A stretch of DNA of 64,000 nucleotides from Rhizomicrobium electricum (lineage in GTDB: Bacteria > Pseudomonadota > Alphaproteobacteria > Micropepsales > Micropepsaceae). The stretch covers positions 310,001-374,000 of the forward strand of contig NZ_JAASQS010000005.1 of assembly GCF_011762045.1 (NCBI RefSeq), read 5' to 3'. Of the stretch, positions 25,856-34,835 are shown in pieces. Below the pieces are notes generated by a model, which saw nothing but the letters and a program-made list of their open reading frames with translations, was not told the origin of the DNA and made no database searches. Each line of letters begins with the position of its first letter. Positions within the stretch are counted from its first letter, which is position 1. The translations under genes and the position numbers were made by a program.

Positions 25856-25875
25856 GCCGGGCCCCCAAACCCGGC
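25856..25875 (-). terminator. Hairpin just after the receptor stop codon
   Basis: GCCGGG (25856-25861) and CCCGGC (25870-25875) form a 6-base stem with an 8-base loop, seven bases downstream of the TonB-dependent receptor stop (25882-25884) in its sense direction. It is a terminator- or attenuator-like structure with no U-tract. Confidence 0.45.
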
Positions 25876-25881
25876 CCTCTC

Positions 25882-28800
25882 CTAGTAGTTCACCCGAAGG
25901 TCGATGGAGACGCGACGGTCGGCAACAAACCAGCTGCGGCCATGCTCCTGCAAACCGTAGCCCATGGTCGTCTTGGCCTTGGTGTTGAGCAGGTTCTGCG
26001 ACTGGACGTTGAACGAGAAGTGCTCGTCGATGTTGTAGTTCATGCCCGCATCGAGCGAACCGAACGACTTGCTCCAGACCGGCAGCGAGTAATGGCAGGT
26101 GCCATCGACCGAGTTGCCGCCGAACCCCGCCGAGGCCGTGTTGTTTTTCGGACAGAGAATGGCGTTATCGCTCGCCTGATAGTTGCCTTGCGTGTTCCAG
26201 CCATAGGCCGACATCAGGTACTTGCTGCGCCAGTTGTAAGCGAGGCGGAACGAGACCGGATCGCGGTCGTACATCAGGATCGCGTTGTAGGCGTAATGCG
26301 ACAACCCCGACAGCGGCAGATGCGAGCTGATGTTGCGGCCGTACATGTCGAACGAGTAGTCGCCGCGAGCCCGCGAGTCGATGTAGGTGAAGTTGCCGCT
26401 GACGCCGAAGCCTTTCAGATAGGACGGGACGAAGTCGAAATCGAGATACTTGGTGAAGCCGAATTCGGCGCCCCGGATCACGTCTTCCTTGCTCGAGTTC
26501 ATGTTCGACTGCACCAGGGTCGGCACCGTGAACGTCTGCGTGGCGTTGTTGACGAAGATGCAATTGCCGTCGGAATTCTTGGCCGGGCAGCTCACGTTGG
26601 TCGTCGGGACCGGGGTGCTGCCGGTGGCGTCCGTCGCCGGAATACCGACCACCCAAGACATGTTCTGCATCTCGAAAGACGTAATCTGCCGGTGCTTGAG
26701 GGACTTGTAGAAGATCGACGTGTAGACCGTCGCGCCGCCATCGCCATACCATTCGGCGGACAGGTCGAGATTGCGCCCCATTTGCGGCTTCAGGCGCAGA
26801 TTGTTTGCCTGCAAGCCGAAGGTTTGCGCGATATTGGCGCTATTCGTGCCGACGCTGTACGAGCTGTAGCTGCCGGGGAAGCCGGGCTGTTCCATCGTGA
26901 TCGATCCGGCCAACCGGATATGGATCTTGTCCGTCGGCATGACCTGGACGTTGAACGCCGGCAGCAGCGTCCAGCTCACCCGCCCTTCCGCCTTCGGGTA
27001 CGTGACCGGAGCCGTCGCGTAGACCTGGTTGGTGCCGGTGTTGTTGAAGTCGTATAGGAAGGCGATGTTGGAATTCTGCGTCCACGATGCCACCGCCTGG
27101 TTGTCGACATAGACCAGACGCGCGCCGGCATTACCGCTCAACGGCATGCCCAACACGCTCTCGGCGGAGAAATCGACCATCGCATAACCCGCGACGTTGA
27201 TGGTCTTGTAGCGGGCTTCCAGCTTCGGGTCGAACGTCGCATTGCCGGTGGTATCGCCGGCTTGTCCGTAATTGGTGTGGAAATACTTGGTGTCGTAGGA
27301 TTCCACCGCCGACGGCGCGATGAACAGAGCCGGACCCGGCAGGTTCACTTCGCCGCGGAAGAAGTTCGGGAACTGATACAGCACCGTGTCCTTTGCAGAC
27401 GCCGCATCGGTCCACCAATGCTGCGGGCTTGTCCAGGTCGGCGTGAGACCGTTCCATTTGAAGCCCGAATCCCGATCGTGCTCGAGGCGAACGTCGCCGC
27501 GAACGCCGAACTTGATCTTCTTGATGATGCCGGCGTTCAGGGCGTATTCGACGTCGATGGTGCCCTGCATCTCCTGACCGTAATTGCTGGAGATTTTATC
27601 CATCGTGCTGTTCCAGTAATAGCTGGAACGGGTCTTGAGCGCGGCCGGATCGCCCATCACGACGGTCGGATAGTTCCCCCGCAAATCCAGGCCATAGGGC
27701 TGCATGATCGCGTTGGCTTGGACGTTCAGGCTGCGGGAATTCGACTTCGAGTAGATGTAGTCGAAGGACGACCGCACCTTCCAGTTCTCGGTCGGTTCCC
27801 AGTTGGCACCGGCGTTGAGATCCGTGGTCCGGGCGAACGATTTGCTGGCGGTCGTAAACGTGTTGGCCGTCGAGCACAGCTTCGCCGCTTCGGTACACTG
27901 ATCCTTCATGACGTCGAATCCGGGCGTCCAGCCCGATCCGAAACTCGTATCGTAATACGCGTTCGTATAAGCGAGATTGTTGCCCGCATCGTACAGATGA
28001 TACAGCGGGCTGGCCGGGCTCGGCGTTCCGCTCGACAAAGCCGCAAGCAGTTGCTGCTTGCCGATGCCGGCGAGCCGCGTGTCGCTCGAGCTTGTGGTGT
28101 ACGTGACGTTCGAGTGGTTGGCAGCACCGCCGCCGCGGAAATCGTTGTTGAGTTCGTGGCTATCGTTGACCGTGCTGAACACCGTCGCATAGAGCGACAA
28201 GCGGTCGTTGGGCCGCCACTGGAACGCGGCATAGGCGCCGCCGCGCTTATGATAGCCGAAGGCCGTGTGATAGCCGAAGCCGCCCGGCAGCCAGTAGATG
28301 GTGGGATTGTCCTTCAACTTCACGTCGGCGGACGCACCCGAACCGACGACCGTGTAGTTGTCGATCACATCGGCATGCGGGAAATAGGGATCGACCTGGA
28401 TGGAGTCGTTGCGGTAGGAGCTGTCGTCATAGGAAAGATCGACCAGCAGACCCATTTCGCCCAGGGAAGTGTCCCACCGCGTGCTTGCCATCACCGATGC
28501 CTTGGGACGGGCCTGCTTGATGAGATCGCCGTAGCTGGCGCTGATCATGCCGCCGATCTTGGTCCCGTCGAAATCGAACGGCTTGTGGGTCCTGAGATTG
28601 ATCGTGCCGCCGAGGCCGCCTTCGATCTGGTCCGGCGTATAGGTTTTGAAGACGTCGACCGCGGCCATCAATTCGGCCGGCACGTCGCCCCACAGGATTT
28701 GACGGCCGCCGTTGGCGCTGAATGCGGCATGGCCGTTCAACAGCGAGGTGCCGCCCTGCAGGCCGCGCACGGTCGGGCCGGAGCCTTCCACCGTGTAGTC

Positions 28801-29112
28801 GTCGGGGTTGCCGAGATTGTTGAAGTGCGTCGTGGTGATGCCGGAAACGCGCTGCAATACTTCGGTGATGGAACGGTCCGGCAGCTTGCCGGCATCGTCG
28901 GCGACGATCGAGTCGACGATCTGATCGGCGTTTTCCTTGATCTTGACGGCGCTCTGGATGGCGGCCCGCTGGCTGGTGACGACGACCGTTTCGATCGTGT
29001 CGGAACCCTGCGCCGCCGCCGGCATCGCCATACCAAGTGCCAATACCGACACGCCACCGAACAGCATGGCACTCAGCTTTGCCGAGGCGCTGCAATTCAC
29101 CTGTCTATTCAC
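25882..29112 (-). CDS. TonB-dependent receptor, likely oligosaccharide uptake
   Basis: This is a 1076-residue outer-membrane receptor. A signal peptide ends near AMPAAAQ (about residue 35), a TonB-box-like segment DTIETVVVTSQ follows, and then a plug domain (DRSITEVLQRVSGITT, VRGLQGG). A large beta-barrel ends ...RRVSIDLRVNY. It resembles the long carbohydrate-linked receptors of Caulobacter and sphingomonads rather than siderophore receptors. The start is a GTG at 29112 with GGGAGGG four bases upstream. Flanking glycoside hydrolases and the kinase/regulator pair imply import of xyloglucan-derived oligosaccharides. Confidence 0.9.
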   Translation of the reverse strand: MNRQVNCSASAKLSAMLFGGVSVLALGMAMPAAAQGSDTIETVVVTSQRAAIQSAVKIKENADQIVDSIVADDAGKLPDRSITEVLQRVSGITTTHFNNLGNPDDYTVEGSGPTVRGLQGGTSLLNGHAAFSANGGRQILWGDVPAELMAAVDVFKTYTPDQIEGGLGGTINLRTHKPFDFDGTKIGGMISASYGDLIKQARPKASVMASTRWDTSLGEMGLLVDLSYDDSSYRNDSIQVDPYFPHADVIDNYTVVGSGASADVKLKDNPTIYWLPGGFGYHTAFGYHKRGGAYAAFQWRPNDRLSLYATVFSTVNDSHELNNDFRGGGAANHSNVTYTTSSSDTRLAGIGKQQLLAALSSGTPSPASPLYHLYDAGNNLAYTNAYYDTSFGSGWTPGFDVMKDQCTEAAKLCSTANTFTTASKSFARTTDLNAGANWEPTENWKVRSSFDYIYSKSNSRSLNVQANAIMQPYGLDLRGNYPTVVMGDPAALKTRSSYYWNSTMDKISSNYGQEMQGTIDVEYALNAGIIKKIKFGVRGDVRLEHDRDSGFKWNGLTPTWTSPQHWWTDAASAKDTVLYQFPNFFRGEVNLPGPALFIAPSAVESYDTKYFHTNYGQAGDTTGNATFDPKLEARYKTINVAGYAMVDFSAESVLGMPLSGNAGARLVYVDNQAVASWTQNSNIAFLYDFNNTGTNQVYATAPVTYPKAEGRVSWTLLPAFNVQVMPTDKIHIRLAGSITMEQPGFPGSYSSYSVGTNSANIAQTFGLQANNLRLKPQMGRNLDLSAEWYGDGGATVYTSIFYKSLKHRQITSFEMQNMSWVVGIPATDATGSTPVPTTNVSCPAKNSDGNCIFVNNATQTFTVPTLVQSNMNSSKEDVIRGAEFGFTKYLDFDFVPSYLKGFGVSGNFTYIDSRARGDYSFDMYGRNISSHLPLSGLSHYAYNAILMYDRDPVSFRLAYNWRSKYLMSAYGWNTQGNYQASDNAILCPKNNTASAGFGGNSVDGTCHYSLPVWSKSFGSLDAGMNYNIDEHFSFNVQSQNLLNTKAKTTMGYGLQEHGRSWFVADRRVSIDLRVNY

Positions 29113-29267
29113 TGTACCCTCCCAAATCTTCCTCTAGAGCAGAACCAACAGCGGTCGCCGGCAATCGGCACGGTTTGCGTGAATCTTCGCGATCACTATC
29201 CGCCGCTGGTTTCCACTCCTTGGGCCCACCGGCCCTATGTCTTTCGATCCTCAGCCTTACGGCCCGC

Positions 29268-31397
29268 TCAGAACTTGTACTTGACGCCCACTGCGAGCTC
29301 GCCGGCGCGCCGGTGGCTCGTGAGCGTGCCGCCGACGCGGCTGTAGGCCTCGATCTGATCGGTCACTTCGCCGGTGGCACTCAGGCCCACCCGGAGGGCG
29401 TTCTTCGAGTCGCCCGCCCAATAACTGACGGACGTTCCGCCCGAGAAATTGGCGAAGCCGCCGGTGACGGTCTCTCCGGTGTCGGACAGATCGTATTGCC
29501 AGGCCACATCGGCATCGATTTTGAGACGACGGCCAGGCTCCGGACGCAGAAGGTGCGCACGAATGCCGAGGTCGGTGACGACCGTGTTGAGGTTGATGGC
29601 GTTCGGCGCGAGGTCGTAATAGGTCGATCCCGTTTCCTTGGCCCCATCCATATGGATCCGCGCGTAGGTGACGCGCAGATACGGCGCCACCAGCCCGCCC
29701 AGCATGGCGTGGCTCATCTGGCCGGAAACGCCGTAGGCATAGCCGCCGACATCGGCCTGGGACGTGCCGAAGGACCCCATCGGCCGGTTGGTATGCGCAT
29801 CCGTCAGATTGTAGAACGCGCTGCCCTCGAACCGGAGCTCATTGACGTCGGCACCGCCGTAAACGGCGAGATCGTAGCCGTTGGTCGATGCCGTCGTCGG
29901 ATCGTCCTTCACCGTCATGTTGCCATGCCGATAGGAGAAGGCCGCACCGACAACGCCGCCGTGCGCCGCGAAGCGATGCATGCCGCCGAGGCTCACGCCG
30001 TAGGTCTTGTTCTCGTAGCCCAGCCCGTCGCGCGACACGTTTTCGAGCGCACCGGTCGGCGTCAGCCAGGTGTCGATCTTGGCGCCCGATGCCGGGGTCA
30101 TCACCATGGCATCGTAAGCCGAGTTCACGAAGTTAGTCAGCGACGTCCGGTTCGCATAGGCCAGATGCCCGAAGACCTGGGCGGCCGTGCCCTTCTCGGT
30201 GACGAGCGTATAACCGGTCGAGGACTTCATCATGCCGACCATCGCACCGCTCACCGCGCCGGTGGTGGAAACGGTCACGAAATCGCCGACGATGTGGGTC
30301 GCCGTCAGAATGGGATAAACGCCGTTGCCGTAGGTCCCTGGGGACACCGCAAGGATCATTTCGCCGTTCAGCATCGCGGTGCCGTTGACGATCAGACCCT
30401 GAGGCCCGGTCGGCGTCACGCCGACATACAACTGCGCCGCTTGCGCCTGCGTGTAACTGCCGTTGATGGTGAGATTACCGGCGACGCCGCTGGTCCCGCC
30501 GGCCTTCACAACGCCGTTGTTGGTCACGACGCCGTCGATCGTGCCGTAGCCGGTCAGCTTCGAGGTAACGGTGGCGATATTGATCTTGGCGGTGTTGACG
30601 CCGGAATTGCCGAATACGGCCGAGGCGTGGGTCGAGTCACCGACCGTGAAGGTCGCGCCGCCGCCGACATTGATCGTACCGGCGAACACTTTCGAGGCGT
30701 CGCTGCCGTTCACGATCAGAGCGCCTTTGACCAGTTCGATATCGGCTATCGCACTGCCGGAAATATTGCCGCCGATATTGATGGTGCTGCCGGCGCCATA
30801 CTGCCGGAACGAGATCGTGCTGTCGTTCAACGCCAGATTGGCGCTCGGTCCGAACGTCGCAGCGCTCGCGAATTCGCAGCAGCCCCACCAGAAATCGCCG
30901 AACTTGACGTCCGACTTTCCTTCGAATGTCAGATTGCCGAGAAAGCTGTTGGCTTCGAAGAACGACCAGCTTCCCTGACGAAACGTGACATCGCCGGCCG
31001 CCTGGAACATCGAGGCGATATTGTAGCCGGAACCGATCACCGTCAGCGAGGCGCCCTTGTCGACCACGAACTGCGGCGCGCTGGTGGTCGAGACCGACCA
31101 CGAGATGTTGTGGAAGCTGCCGGCGGGATCAAGGCTCGCCGCAGATGCGATACCGCCATTCGTGAAAATTCCGACACCGCCCGCTGGCGTTGTCTCCGAA
31201 TGGTTCTGAATCAGGTAACCGCTGGTCCCCGACGTGAGCTCTACGGTCGTATAGTGTCCCGCCAAGGCGTAGATGTCGTAATCGGTTCCCGGCGTCAGTA
31301 CCATGTTCTGCGCCGAAGCCGCGCTCGCCGCCGCAATAGCCAGCACGCTGGCAGAAAGCCACAACGTGCGGCGGTTATGTCGGATCGAATGTTTCAT
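29268..31397 (-). CDS. Type V autotransporter outer-membrane protein
   Basis: This 709-residue autotransporter has a signal peptide (residues 1-29, NRRTLWLSASVLAIAAASAASAQ region). The beta-helical passenger (about 30-430) is rich in short Gly/Asn/Thr strands such as INIGGNISGSAIADIEL and TKINIATV-like repeats. The C-terminal barrel (about 440-709) ends in phenylalanine (GVKYKF), as needed for BAM insertion. The start ATG at 31397 has GGGAGG upstream. No enzymatic motif is obvious in the passenger. An adhesive or polysaccharide-binding role is plausible from its place between a TonB receptor and GH74. Confidence 0.85.
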   Translation of the reverse strand: MKHSIRHNRRTLWLSASVLAIAAASAASAQNMVLTPGTDYDIYALAGHYTTVELTSGTSGYLIQNHSETTPAGGVGIFTNGGIASAASLDPAGSFHNISWSVSTTSAPQFVVDKGASLTVIGSGYNIASMFQAAGDVTFRQGSWSFFEANSFLGNLTFEGKSDVKFGDFWWGCCEFASAATFGPSANLALNDSTISFRQYGAGSTINIGGNISGSAIADIELVKGALIVNGSDASKVFAGTINVGGGATFTVGDSTHASAVFGNSGVNTAKINIATVTSKLTGYGTIDGVVTNNGVVKAGGTSGVAGNLTINGSYTQAQAAQLYVGVTPTGPQGLIVNGTAMLNGEMILAVSPGTYGNGVYPILTATHIVGDFVTVSTTGAVSGAMVGMMKSSTGYTLVTEKGTAAQVFGHLAYANRTSLTNFVNSAYDAMVMTPASGAKIDTWLTPTGALENVSRDGLGYENKTYGVSLGGMHRFAAHGGVVGAAFSYRHGNMTVKDDPTTASTNGYDLAVYGGADVNELRFEGSAFYNLTDAHTNRPMGSFGTSQADVGGYAYGVSGQMSHAMLGGLVAPYLRVTYARIHMDGAKETGSTYYDLAPNAINLNTVVTDLGIRAHLLRPEPGRRLKIDADVAWQYDLSDTGETVTGGFANFSGGTSVSYWAGDSKNALRVGLSATGEVTDQIEAYSRVGGTLTSHRRAGELAVGVKYKF

Positions 31398-32066
31398 ACT
31401 TCCCTCCCAATCGGCTGTCCCGCCGACCTTTCCCGCGGCCGCGCGCCCGCGCCGACTTAAGCCGGTCGTTTGAGCCGATGCCGTTTTCAGTTTTGAACCA
31501 GATAGCGCTGACCGAACGCGCCGCGATGCCGTTCTCCGGTACCGGCGGCCATTCAGTGCGATAGCCATGCCTTTCGCGAAGGCACGCCGTCCCTCGCCTT
31601 ATCCATTCAAATCTCCCCTCCCGCACTTTTTGGAGAACTTCGACAGATGCTCTCCTGGGCCGCTACACCCGACAAGCACTCCAGCCCCCTCGGCCAGAAT
31701 TTGTAGGACAAACGAATAGCACCTCATTTTGGGGCTCCAGGAATATGTTGCGAAAGCGAGGATTGGCGTTGCCGAAGGCGTCAAATCCGCTGCAAAAATC
31801 GGGGATCGGCAACGCGCGGGATTTGCGCCGATCCATGCCGCGCCACTACCAAAGATTGCGATCTGCGAGTGCCGCACCTGAAAAGAGGTGCCATAAAGCC
31901 TTCTTCTGCCAGCAATAGCGGCGCGTTACCGGTAAAATCCGGCCGCTTCACAGAAGCATTCCGCAGGAGATTTTTTCGAGTCCGACCATGACGACGTCGT
32001 AGGTACGAACGGGATTGTTCGTGGAATACGCAATCGGATCGGGCTTCAGCCACTTACTCGCAAAAC

Positions 32067-32095
32067 GGGCTCCCAGTGGCGAACACCGGGAGCCC
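32067..32095 (-). terminator. Terminator-like hairpin in the PUL gap
   Basis: GGGCTCCC (32067-32074) and GGGAGCCC (32088-32095) form an 8-base stem with a 13-base loop. On the minus strand the stem is followed by GTTTTGCG, a weak T-tract. It could end transcription of the GH74 operon about 490 bases past its last stop. Confidence 0.5.
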
Positions 32096-32216
32096 CAGTG
32101 AGGATCGTCTTTCTTGCGAAAGAACGGCATCGTCATACGCACAAATCGCCGGGTCTCTGCAAAAATGTTGCAGGAGGTACTGGGGGCGATGCCAAACGGC
32201 GGATCGAAGAGGTCGT

Positions 32217-32440
32217 GTCGGCAATCTTCACGGCGGCGGCGACGGCATCTACACGCCCATCGAAACCGTCACCGGGGCCGCGATCAAACGGCCGCTTTGT
32301 TACGGCATGCCATTCGCCAATCTGTTTGCCGGCAGCGCCGTGAAGACGCTTGCACCTTCGCACGGTTTGAGCGGCTATATCGGCCGCAGCGGCAAGACGA
32401 AGATCGTCGCCCTCGTCAACAAGAGCGATGAGAGCCGGCC
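32217..32440 (+). pseudogene. Degraded GH79-like glycoside hydrolase, C-terminal fragment
   Basis: One plus-strand frame reads NLHGGGDGIYTPI, then RPLCYGMPFANLFAG, then GYIGRSGKTKIVALVNKSDE. This order resembles the C-terminal region of GH79-type hydrolases (HGG..YTPI, PLYYGM..F, then a beta domain with VVLVNKD). There is no start, no catalytic core upstream in frame, and the match ends abruptly. Upstream bases look frame-shifted. The strand is opposite to all other genes of the locus. The family assignment is from remembered pattern and needs a search. Confidence 0.5.
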
Positions 32441-32582
32441 GGCCGCCGTCTCCGAACGTCCCCGATCGCACCCGCAGCGGGTCGTTATGCTGGGAACGCC
32501 AAGACCGGCTTCATTGTCTCCGGTTCCCGACATCCCGCATATGATCCCGCCGATGAGCGCCATCGCCGCGATTTGGTAAGGC

Positions 32583-34793
32583 CTATTTCGCGGCCGGCCG
32601 CCCGACAACGATTCCGCCCGCCGCACGGATGATATAGACGGTGCCGTACTCGTTGGGATCGCCCGCGAGACCATTGCCGTCGCCATAACGGTGCGCGTCG
32701 TCGTTGATCAGAACCCAGCTGTCGCCGCCATTATCGGAGCGCCAGATGCCGGCTTGTCCTTTGATTTTTCCGGCCAGGAAGACCGCGGGATAAGCCGCAC
32801 CCGGCGCCGCTTTGCCGAAACTCACATGCCAGGCTTCCTGCACGCCGCGGACATTGCTGAGCGGATCGGCGTTGCTCGCCGAATGGAAAAGACCGTTCGG
32901 CATTGCCAGCCACAGATCGCGAAGACGGCCGGGCACCACGGCGAGTTCCGCTCTCTGCCAACTCGCCACCTGCGGAATGGCGGTGATGATGGGCTGGTAG
33001 CTTTTGCCGCCATCAACGCTGATCAGGATCCGTCCGCCGGCGCGATCGTGCACATAGAACACGCCGTCGACGCTGCGATCGGCCAGCGGCGTCAGATTGC
33101 CTTCCCTGTCCTGAGGCCAGCCCGTCGACGCGGTCCACGTCTTGCCCTTGTCGAAGGAAACGTAGGCCGGGTCGTACGGAATATTCCAAACGATGGAACG
33201 CCCGCCGGCAGAAACGGCGATCGCACCGGGGCTGCGCCAATTTCCGTTCGCATCCTGCGGCGTGTAAGGCGGAATCGACGGGAAGGCCGACCAGTTCGCG
33301 CCGCCATCTTCGGTGTAATAGGCATACGGTTTGTTGTTGGATATGCGCGCCATCACGGCGGGCTTGAGCCAGGCAACATCGACCGAAGGATCGGTTTCGT
33401 TCGCCTTGAATGCCTTCCCTGCCGGCGGCGTCTTTGTCAGATCGTTCCAGATGCCGCCAGCGACATCGCCCAAGACAGCTACGATCTTCGGTCCGGATGG
33501 CGGCGAAACCATCTGCATCACCGCAGTTTCTTCCAAATTGTCGTCCGCGAACTCGAACACGACCGGCTGGCCGGAACCGGCCGCCGACAGATTGTTCGTC
33601 ATCCAAACGCCGCCGCCGGTGCCGTAGATCATCTCGCTCGAATTGAACGGATTGATCTTGAGGTCGGAAGGCCAGCCGCCCATCTTGTCCTTGCCGTCAT
33701 CGATCACGCCGCGGTCGGTATCGAGCCACGGAAAACGCGAACGGTCGTGCTTGGATTGCGACTTCAGACCCTGCCAGTGCGCGCCGCCGTCCCGCGACAG
33801 GAAGATGTCGTCGGTATCGGGCCACCAATGATCGATCGTCGATACCAAAACCGTGCCGGGATGCGCCGGATCGATATCGACGCCGGAATAGCCGAAACTT
33901 CCCAAAGCGCCGCCGGGGTGCAACGGCGAGATATCGGTCCATTGTCCGGATTTGAGGTCCATCTTCCAGACCCCACCCGTCGCGGCATTGCTCGGATTGA
34001 CGACGCCCTTATTTTTCCCGTCGTTCTGCGCGAAGGCGACGTAGAGAAAGCCGTCGACGCCGATCACCGCGTGCTGCGGCACCTGCACCGGTGCACCGGG
34101 GACGAGACGGAAACTCATGCCGCCGTCCTGGCTGACGTAAAGTCCTGCATCCGACCCGACATAAATCGTCTGCGTCGGCGCGCCCTTCGCGCCGGAGGCC
34201 GGAGCGAACAGTACCAAGCTTACAGAGGCACCCGGAAAGCCGGACACTTTGCCGAAGCTTTTGGCGCCATCGGTGCTTTTCCACAAACCATCGTGGTTGG
34301 TGCCGAGAAACAGAATCTCGCCCGCATTGGGATCGACCTGCAACCGCTCGCCGGTGCCGCGCCCGTCCTCGTTACCACCAAGCTTGATGCTGAGAGCGGT
34401 CTTCTGCCAGGTCGTGCCCTGATCGTCGGAGCGCAGCACAAACGCGGTGCCGGCCCACGACGAGGTATAAAGCCCGCAGGCCATATAGAGCTTGCGCGGA
34501 TCGTTGGGATCGACGGCGATGCTGAGAACGCCGTTCATGTCGCCCTCGGCGCGGCCGAACCCGTCGGTCAGCGGGATCCAGCGCTTGGCGGCATAGTCAT
34601 AGCGATAGGCGCCGCCGACATCGGTGCGGGCATAGAGCAGGTTCTTGGCTTTGGGGTGATACACGAAGCCGTCGACATAACCGCCGCCGCCCCAGGGCAC
34701 CATCTGAAAATCATAGTGCTGCGGCGGCAAGACGTCGGCCCTCGCCGAGGCCAGACAGAGACCAGCGGCAAGCGCAAGCGTCCCAAACTTCAT
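32583..34793 (-). CDS. Secreted GH74 xyloglucanase
   Basis: This 736-residue protein has a signal peptide (cleavage near ASARA, residue 19) and a GH74 double seven-bladed propeller. Repeated BNR-like Asp boxes are clear (SDDQGTTW, SQDGGMSF, SRDGGAHW, TEDGGANW, SVDGGKSY, SDNGGDSW). The GH74 catalytic aspartates are expected at D58 in RTDVGGAYR and D443 in LGDVAGGIW; both are present. The enzyme cuts the beta-1,4-glucan backbone of xyloglucan, releasing substituted oligosaccharides. It is 42 bases after the GH42 gene on the same strand and defines the likely target of the locus. Confidence 0.9.
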   Translation of the reverse strand: MKFGTLALAAGLCLASARADVLPPQHYDFQMVPWGGGGYVDGFVYHPKAKNLLYARTDVGGAYRYDYAAKRWIPLTDGFGRAEGDMNGVLSIAVDPNDPRKLYMACGLYTSSWAGTAFVLRSDDQGTTWQKTALSIKLGGNEDGRGTGERLQVDPNAGEILFLGTNHDGLWKSTDGAKSFGKVSGFPGASVSLVLFAPASGAKGAPTQTIYVGSDAGLYVSQDGGMSFRLVPGAPVQVPQHAVIGVDGFLYVAFAQNDGKNKGVVNPSNAATGGVWKMDLKSGQWTDISPLHPGGALGSFGYSGVDIDPAHPGTVLVSTIDHWWPDTDDIFLSRDGGAHWQGLKSQSKHDRSRFPWLDTDRGVIDDGKDKMGGWPSDLKINPFNSSEMIYGTGGGVWMTNNLSAAGSGQPVVFEFADDNLEETAVMQMVSPPSGPKIVAVLGDVAGGIWNDLTKTPPAGKAFKANETDPSVDVAWLKPAVMARISNNKPYAYYTEDGGANWSAFPSIPPYTPQDANGNWRSPGAIAVSAGGRSIVWNIPYDPAYVSFDKGKTWTASTGWPQDREGNLTPLADRSVDGVFYVHDRAGGRILISVDGGKSYQPIITAIPQVASWQRAELAVVPGRLRDLWLAMPNGLFHSASNADPLSNVRGVQEAWHVSFGKAAPGAAYPAVFLAGKIKGQAGIWRSDNGGDSWVLINDDAHRYGDGNGLAGDPNEYGTVYIIRAAGGIVVGRPAAK

Positions 34794-34835
34794 TATCCCC
34801 TCCCCTCGACCGGCGCTGGTTCGCCGATCGCCAAT

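Larger units (their letters stand above)
31398..32582. other. 1.2-kb gap without an intact gene
   Basis: This is the largest non-coding stretch of the window. It holds the autotransporter upstream region, sequence with no convincing coding signal (about 31630-32060), a terminator-like hairpin (32067-32095) and a degraded glycoside hydrolase fragment on the plus strand (about 32217-32440). The short frames on the minus strand do not resemble known proteins. The content suggests decay of at least one former gene of the locus. Confidence 0.6.

Noticed and set aside
31948..32142. 64-codon minus-strand frame in the PUL gap
   Set aside because: No family resemblance or ribosome-binding site, and it crosses the hairpin at 32067-32095.
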